Origin: Anaerolineaceae bacterium
GTDB taxonomy: Bacteria > Chloroflexota > Anaerolineae > Anaerolineales > Villigracilaceae
Direction of reading: 5' to 3'
Length of the DNA: 35,160 nucleotides
Assembly (NCBI GenBank): GCA_009885525.1
Contig: VFKN01000154.1
Location: 1-35,160, forward strand
The notes beneath the pieces were generated by a model. That model did no database searches. It was not told the origin of the DNA and was given only the letters and a program-made list of their open reading frames with translations. The stretch's first letter is position 1; each line of letters begins with the position of its first letter. Below, piece by piece: positions 31,409-35,160 of the stretch. Both the position numbers and the translations under genes were made by a program.

Positions 31409-31437
31409 TTGCCCAATCGCTCCGACCTGTGTATAAT
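31409..31437 (+). promoter_or_regulatory. Promoter of the ileS transcript
   Basis: TTGCCC (31409-31414), exactly 17 bases, TATAAT (31432-31437), an intact -10 box. Transcription would start at about 31445, directly before the T-box stem I. Confidence 0.7.
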
Positions 31438-31450
31438 TTATTTAATCAAA

Positions 31451-31740
31451 AGCAATGATGAGAACGAGTAAATTTGCAGAGACGTCAGCGAGTTCGTGAT
31501 TTGGTGTGAGGCGAACCTTCCAGGCAAATTGAAAATCATCTCGGAGCCGCGAGCGGAAATCAGTGGCCAGTTATCAGTAAACAGTGGTCAGTGAAAGTAA
31601 GCGAGCCGAAATTGTTCTTCGTTAGCGGAACAGGATGATGTTCGTCGTCCAAATGAGTGCCTATCCCTGTGATAGGAATCAGAGTGGTACCGCGTGAGCC
31701 TGGCTCTCGTCTCTGTATGAGATGAGAGTTTTATTTTTTA
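31451..31740 (+). promoter_or_regulatory. T-box leader of ileS (AUC specifier)
   Basis: The T-box sequence AGAGTGGTACCGCG is at 31681-31694. Stem I runs from about 31456 to 31543: AGTA on its 5' side and GAAA-ATC-A on its 3' side form the specifier loop with ATC (Ile) at 31535-31537. An apical GGTG lies in a GTTCG/CGAAC hairpin. Stem III is probably CCTATC/GATAGG (31660-31676). The antiterminator pairs AGAG (31681-31684) with CTCT (31711-31714). The rival terminator pairs 31704-31713 with 31719-31728, followed by TTTTATTTTTT. Uncharged tRNA-Ile would favour readthrough into ileS. Confidence 0.92.
31561..31595 (+). repeat. CAGT heptamer array inside the T-box leader
   Basis: Five adjacent 7-base units begin with CAGT: CAGTGGC, CAGTTAT, CAGTAAA, CAGTGGT, CAGTGAA. 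They lie between stem I and stem III, in the linker region of the leader. Confidence 0.6.
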
Positions 31741-31743
31741 AAT

Positions 31744-31812
31744 GGGTTGAAAGTTAGAAGGTTGAAAGTTTAAGGTTAAAACCTGCAACCTTAAACCTGT
31801 AACTCGTAACCC
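31744..31812 (+). repeat. Heptamer-periodic hairpin before the ileS SD
   Basis: GGGTT (31744-31748) and AACCC (31808-31812) bound a sequence made of GTT-xAA-type heptamers on the left and CCT-xxAA-type ones on the right. GTTTAAGGTT (31768-31777) pairs perfectly with AACCTTAAAC (31787-31796). It lies between the T-box terminator and the SD of ileS (GGAGG at 31816). Confidence 0.6.
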
Positions 31813-31825
31813 GCCGGAGGCACAA

Positions 31826-34800
31826 ATGTTCAAATCAGTATCATCCAAACTCGAAGTGGTTTCAATGGAAGAGAACGTCCTCAAGATGTGGAAGAAGCAG
31901 GACATCTTCAAGAAAACCATCGAGCAGCGCAAAGACAAACCCGAATATGTCTTCTATGAAGGACCACCCACTGCTAATGGGCGCCCGGGCGTGCATCATG
32001 TTCTTGCGCGTGCGTTCAAGGATATGTTCCCGCGCTATAAGATCATGCGCGGATATCACGTCTCGCGCCGCGGCGGCTGGGATACTCACGGTTTGCCGGT
32101 TGAGATTGAGGTTGAGAAACAACTCGGCTTCAATAACAAACAGCAGATCGAAGAATATGGCGTGGATAAATTCAACGAGCTGTGCAGAAATTCGGTATTC
32201 ACTTACATCCAAGAGTGGGAAAAACTCACAGACCGCATCGCCTTTTGGGTTGATCTCGAAACCGCGTATGTGACCTACGAAAATGACTACATCGAATCCG
32301 TTTGGTGGATTCTGAAAAACTTCTGGGAAAAGGATCTGCTTTTCAAGGGCTATAAAGTTGTCCCGTATTGCCCGAGATGCGGCACGCCGCTTTCCGACCA
32401 CGAAGTTGCGCTTGGTTACGAAGATGCTACCGACCCTTCGGTCTTTGTCCGCTTGCCGCTCGTCGATAAACCCGATACCTCGTTGTTGGTGTGGACGACG
32501 ACCCCGTGGACTCTGCCTTCCAATGTCGCCGTCGCTGCGCACCCTGATGTGGATTACGTCACCATCGAACGCGACAACGACGGCACAAAAGAGAAACTCA
32601 TCCTCGCGAAGAATCTGGTTGAAAAAGTTTTCAAGGATGAAGAAGTTAAAGTGCTTGAAACTTATAAGGGTAAAAAATTAAAGGGCGTGAAATATCAGCC
32701 GCTTTATACTTTTATGCCCGTGGATAAACCCGCATATTACGTCCTGCTTGCAGATTATGTCACCACCGAAGATGGTTCTGGTCTCGTACATCAAGCCCCC
32801 GCGTTTGGCGCGGAAGATATGGAGACTGGCAAAAAACATGACCTGCCAATCCTGCTCACCGTGCAGCCTGATGGAACTTTCATCCCCGAGATCACTCCGT
32901 GGAGAGGAATTTTCGTTAAAGATGCCGACCCGCTTATCATCAAGGATCTTGATGCGCGTGGTTTATTATTCCGCGCGGGGACGCTCGTACATACGTATCC
33001 ATTCTGTTGGCGCTGTCACACGCCGCTTTTATATTATGCACGCGATTCCTGGTACATCCGCACCAGCGCAAAGAAAGACCGCCTCGTGGATTTGAACAAG
33101 ACAATCAACTGGGTTCCCAATCACATCAAAGCGGGGCGCTTCGGCAACTGGTTGGAAAATAATATTGACTGGTCGCTCAGCCGCGAGCGTTATTGGGGCA
33201 CGCCGCTTCCCGTTTGGGAATGTGAAAATCAGGAATGTAAACATCGCGAGTGCGTTGGTTCTGTCGCGGAACTTTCTGAAAAAGTTGGCAAGGATTTAAC
33301 TGAGCTTGATCTGCATCGCCCGCATGTGGATAATGTTTTTTGGACATGCTCCGATTGCGGCGGTAGAATGGCGCGCGTCAAAGACTTGATTGATGTGTGG
33401 TTCGACTCTGGTTCAATGCCTTACGCGCAGTGGCATTACCCGTTTGAGAATCAGGAAAAATTCAAACAGCAATTCCCCGCCGATTACATCTGCGAAGCGG
33501 TGGATCAAACGCGTGGTTGGTTCTATTCGCTGCACGCCATCAGCACTTTGCTTAATGATGATGTGTCCTTCAAGAATGTCATCTGCCTCGGTCATATCCA
33601 GGATGTGGATGGGCGCAAGATGTCCAAGTCGTTGGGCAATATCGTCCAGCCGTGGGATGTGTTGAACGTCCACGGCGCAGATGCGCTGCGCTGGTATCTC
33701 TACACCGCCACGCCGCCCGGGCAGGAACGCCGCTTCTCTTCCGATTTGGTTGGCGATGTGATCCGCAGTTTTACATTGACGCTATGGAACGTTTACTCGT
33801 TCTTCATCACATACGCCAACCTCGATAAGCCGCAAGCGTTGACGGTTAACGTCGCGACCAATGAATTGGATCGCTGGCTGCTCTCCGAGTTGAACGTGCT
33901 CGTCCGCGATGTAACCAACGCCTACGAAGTTTATGATGTCACCAACGCGACTCGTCCCGTTGAAAAATTTGTGGAGTCGCTTTCCACTTGGTATGTGCGC
34001 CGTTCGCGCCGCCGCTTCTGGAAGAATGACTCAGGCGCGGATAAACAAGCCGCGTACTCGACTCTCTACACCGCTCTGGTCACCGTCGCCAAGTTGATCG
34101 CGCCCGCCATGCCTTTCCTCGCGGAAGAGTTGTATCAAAACCTTGTCCGCTCGGTGGATGAGACCGCGCCCGAATCGGTTCATCTCGCCGAATGGCCCGC
34201 AGTCATGGAAGAGTTCATCGACGAGTCCTTGAACCGCGATATGAACCTCGTGATGAAACTTGTCTCACTCGGTCACTCCGCGCGCCAGAAAGCGAATCGC
34301 AAAGTGCGTCAGCCGCTGGCCGCCGCCGCCTTCTCGGTTGGGACTGCCACCGAGCGCAAAGCGTTGATGAATAACATCGACACCATCGCAGATGAATTGA
34401 ACGTCAAGGAAGTGCGCCTGCTGGATTCCGCCACCGAGGCTGTTTCGCATACGGTCAAACCTTTCTCGAAACAACTCGGACAGAAATATGGCAATAAGTT
34501 CCCTGCCATTCAAAAAGCGATCTTCGCCATGAACGCTGAAGAAGTCGCGGCTACTTTCTTTGCCGGTAAAACACTTGAAGTTAACGCTGGCGGCGAAATT
34601 TTCCAGATCATCTCTGAAGAAGTGGAAGTGAAAGCGCAAGCCAAGGCAGGTTTTGCGGTCGCAGAAGATGGCGCGTATGTCGCTGCACTTGTCACCGACT
34701 TAACGCCCGAACTCATCGCCGAAGGTCTCGCCCGCGAATTTATCCGCCGCGCGCAGGATTTACGCAAAACCGCCGACCTCGATGTGGTGGATCGCATTGA

Positions 34801-34981
34801 GTTATATGTCGAAGCCACTCCGATCTTGAAGTCTGCGATTGAGACACATGCGGATTACATCAAAGCGGAGACGCTGGCGACAAAGTTGACATTTGAAATG
34901 CCGCCCGCGAACGCATCCGTGGTTGAAGATGAGTTTGAAGGGGAGAAGGTCAAGGTTGGGTTGGTGAAGGCGGAGAAGTGA
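31826..34981 (+). CDS. ileS: Isoleucine-tRNA ligase, IleS2 type
   Basis: This 1051-residue protein charges tRNA-Ile with isoleucine in the cytoplasm. It has the class I core followed by the editing domain, the KMSKS loop (KMSKSLGN at about 598) and a tRNA-binding C-terminus; Cys pairs in YCPRCGTPLSDHEV and CWRCHTPLL fit zinc sites. The length and sequence are of the IleS2 (eukaryote-like) type. The signature normally written HXGH is GVHH (residues 55-58, in GRPGVHHVLARAFKD), with the Gly and His exchanged. WDTHGLPVEIEVEKQLG follows as expected. GGAGG lies 5 bases before the ATG. Expression is controlled by the upstream T-box. Confidence 0.97.
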   Translation: MFKSVSSKLEVVSMEENVLKMWKKQDIFKKTIEQRKDKPEYVFYEGPPTANGRPGVHHVLARAFKDMFPRYKIMRGYHVSRRGGWDTHGLPVEIEVEKQLGFNNKQQIEEYGVDKFNELCRNSVFTYIQEWEKLTDRIAFWVDLETAYVTYENDYIESVWWILKNFWEKDLLFKGYKVVPYCPRCGTPLSDHEVALGYEDATDPSVFVRLPLVDKPDTSLLVWTTTPWTLPSNVAVAAHPDVDYVTIERDNDGTKEKLILAKNLVEKVFKDEEVKVLETYKGKKLKGVKYQPLYTFMPVDKPAYYVLLADYVTTEDGSGLVHQAPAFGAEDMETGKKHDLPILLTVQPDGTFIPEITPWRGIFVKDADPLIIKDLDARGLLFRAGTLVHTYPFCWRCHTPLLYYARDSWYIRTSAKKDRLVDLNKTINWVPNHIKAGRFGNWLENNIDWSLSRERYWGTPLPVWECENQECKHRECVGSVAELSEKVGKDLTELDLHRPHVDNVFWTCSDCGGRMARVKDLIDVWFDSGSMPYAQWHYPFENQEKFKQQFPADYICEAVDQTRGWFYSLHAISTLLNDDVSFKNVICLGHIQDVDGRKMSKSLGNIVQPWDVLNVHGADALRWYLYTATPPGQERRFSSDLVGDVIRSFTLTLWNVYSFFITYANLDKPQALTVNVATNELDRWLLSELNVLVRDVTNAYEVYDVTNATRPVEKFVESLSTWYVRRSRRRFWKNDSGADKQAAYSTLYTALVTVAKLIAPAMPFLAEELYQNLVRSVDETAPESVHLAEWPAVMEEFIDESLNRDMNLVMKLVSLGHSARQKANRKVRQPLAAAAFSVGTATERKALMNNIDTIADELNVKEVRLLDSATEAVSHTVKPFSKQLGQKYGNKFPAIQKAIFAMNAEEVAATFFAGKTLEVNAGGEIFQIISEEVEVKAQAKAGFAVAEDGAYVAALVTDLTPELIAEGLAREFIRRAQDLRKTADLDVVDRIELYVEATPILKSAIETHADYIKAETLATKLTFEMPPANASVVEDEFEGEKVKVGLVKAEK

Positions 34982-34984
34982 GTG

Positions 34985-35005
34985 GAGAATAGAGAATAGA
35001 GAATA
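34985..35005. repeat. GAGAATA heptamer tandem repeat
   Basis: Three exact copies of GAGAATA lie end to end just after the ileS stop and just before its terminator. Confidence 0.7.
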
Positions 35006-35007
35006 GT

Positions 35008-35045
35008 AAGACCTCGGAGATGGTGAATCTTCGAGGTCTTTTTGT
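35008..35045 (+). terminator. Terminator of ileS
   Basis: A 14-bp stem (AAGACCTCGGAGAT, 35008-35021, with 35027-35040, one G-U pair) and a 5-base loop are followed by TTTGTTTGTT. Confidence 0.9.
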
Positions 35046-35059
35046 TTGTTAGTAACTGC

Positions 35060-35160
35060 TCACACAGCAAAATCTGATTGAAGCAAGAAAGGCAAAACAG
35101 GCGAGCCCATCAACTGCACCAATTTTTGAAAGGCGCTTTCGCCATTGCGTTTTGCAGTGT
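35060..35160 (-). CDS. Possible C-terminal end of an unknown gene
   Basis: A minus-strand frame is open from the window edge to TGA (35060-35062). It encodes about 32 residues ending GSPVLPFLLQSDFAV. The residue composition looks protein-like, but the piece is too short to assign. A transposase end is possible because repeat-like sequence (TTAGTAACTGCTCAC at 35050-35064) lies at its 3' side, resembling the left end of the element at 10722. It is convergent with ileS. Confidence 0.3.
   Translation of the reverse strand, partial: TAKRNGESAFQKLVQLMGSPVLPFLLQSDFAV

Noticed and set aside
31862-32542. Minus-strand 226-codon ORF opposite ileS
   Set aside because: Antisense shadow of the ileS adenylation and editing region; no recognisable protein features.
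35050-35072. Left end of a fifth MITE-like copy (TTAGTAACTGCTCAC...GCAAAA)
   Set aside because: It resembles the flank and end at 10722-10745 but has CTGCTCACACAG in place of CTCACCTTACG, and the other end is outside the window.

Overview
The window reads as a chromosomal segment of a Chloroflexota bacterium, most likely class Anaerolineae. That assignment is an inference from a terminator-type T-box leader before a long class-2 isoleucyl-tRNA synthetase, short degenerate receiver-like proteins, DUF5666 repeat proteins, a short-form 6-phosphogluconate dehydrogenase, and many palindromic intergenic repeats. No rRNA, tRNA or CRISPR array was seen.

Layout. (1) 0-8.5 kb is repeat-rich and encodes extracytoplasmic proteins: a secreted DUF5666 repeat protein, a Tat-exported multicopper oxidase, a small membrane protein and an SCO1-type copper lipoprotein. 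Two paralogous receiver-like proteins that lack the phospho-acceptor Asp lie among them. Three promoter-like sites share one architecture (GACYAAAGT, then TAWTATA 58-59 bases on); one precedes the oxidase, one precedes the second receiver-like gene, and one precedes no gene. (2) 8.5-15.2 kb is housekeeping: a DUF1684 protein, a membrane protein, dCTP deaminase, the oxidative pentose-phosphate operon pgl-gnd-zwf, and an AlkZ/YcaQ-related protein. (3) 15.2-19.1 kb is a TetR-led operon (DUF2306, DUF4386 and DUF4188 proteins and an SDR enzyme) with a strong promoter overlapping a repeated operator-like sequence. (4) 19.2-28.0 kb is a tightly overlapping eight-gene surface-glycan locus: O-antigen polymerase/ligase, cellulose-synthase-like GT2, nucleotidyltransferase-like protein, B12-binding radical SAM enzyme, methyltransferase, flippase, nucleoside phosphorylase and a zinc-ribbon methyltransferase. 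(5) 28.0-31.4 kb holds a Cys-rich lipoprotein, a 127-bp MITE-like element, two LiaI/LiaF-like membrane proteins and a metallophosphoesterase. (6) 31.4-35.0 kb is a promoter, an AUC-specifier T-box, a heptamer-repeat hairpin and ileS, whose HIGH signature is the swapped GXHH form.

The most unusual content is non-coding. A family of small non-autonomous elements shares the terminus CTCACCTTACGCA. One copy sits inside another dispersed repeat whose two uninterrupted copies lie in the same window, so the insertion and its target duplication can be read directly. A second, unrelated 127-bp element has 13-bp inverted ends and an exact 8-bp target duplication. Heptamer-periodic arrays occupy four intergenic or leader positions, including the interior of the T-box leader. 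The best candidates for an undescribed system are the conserved long-spaced promoter architecture shared with the pseudo-receiver genes, and the radical SAM/nucleoside phosphorylase glycan locus.
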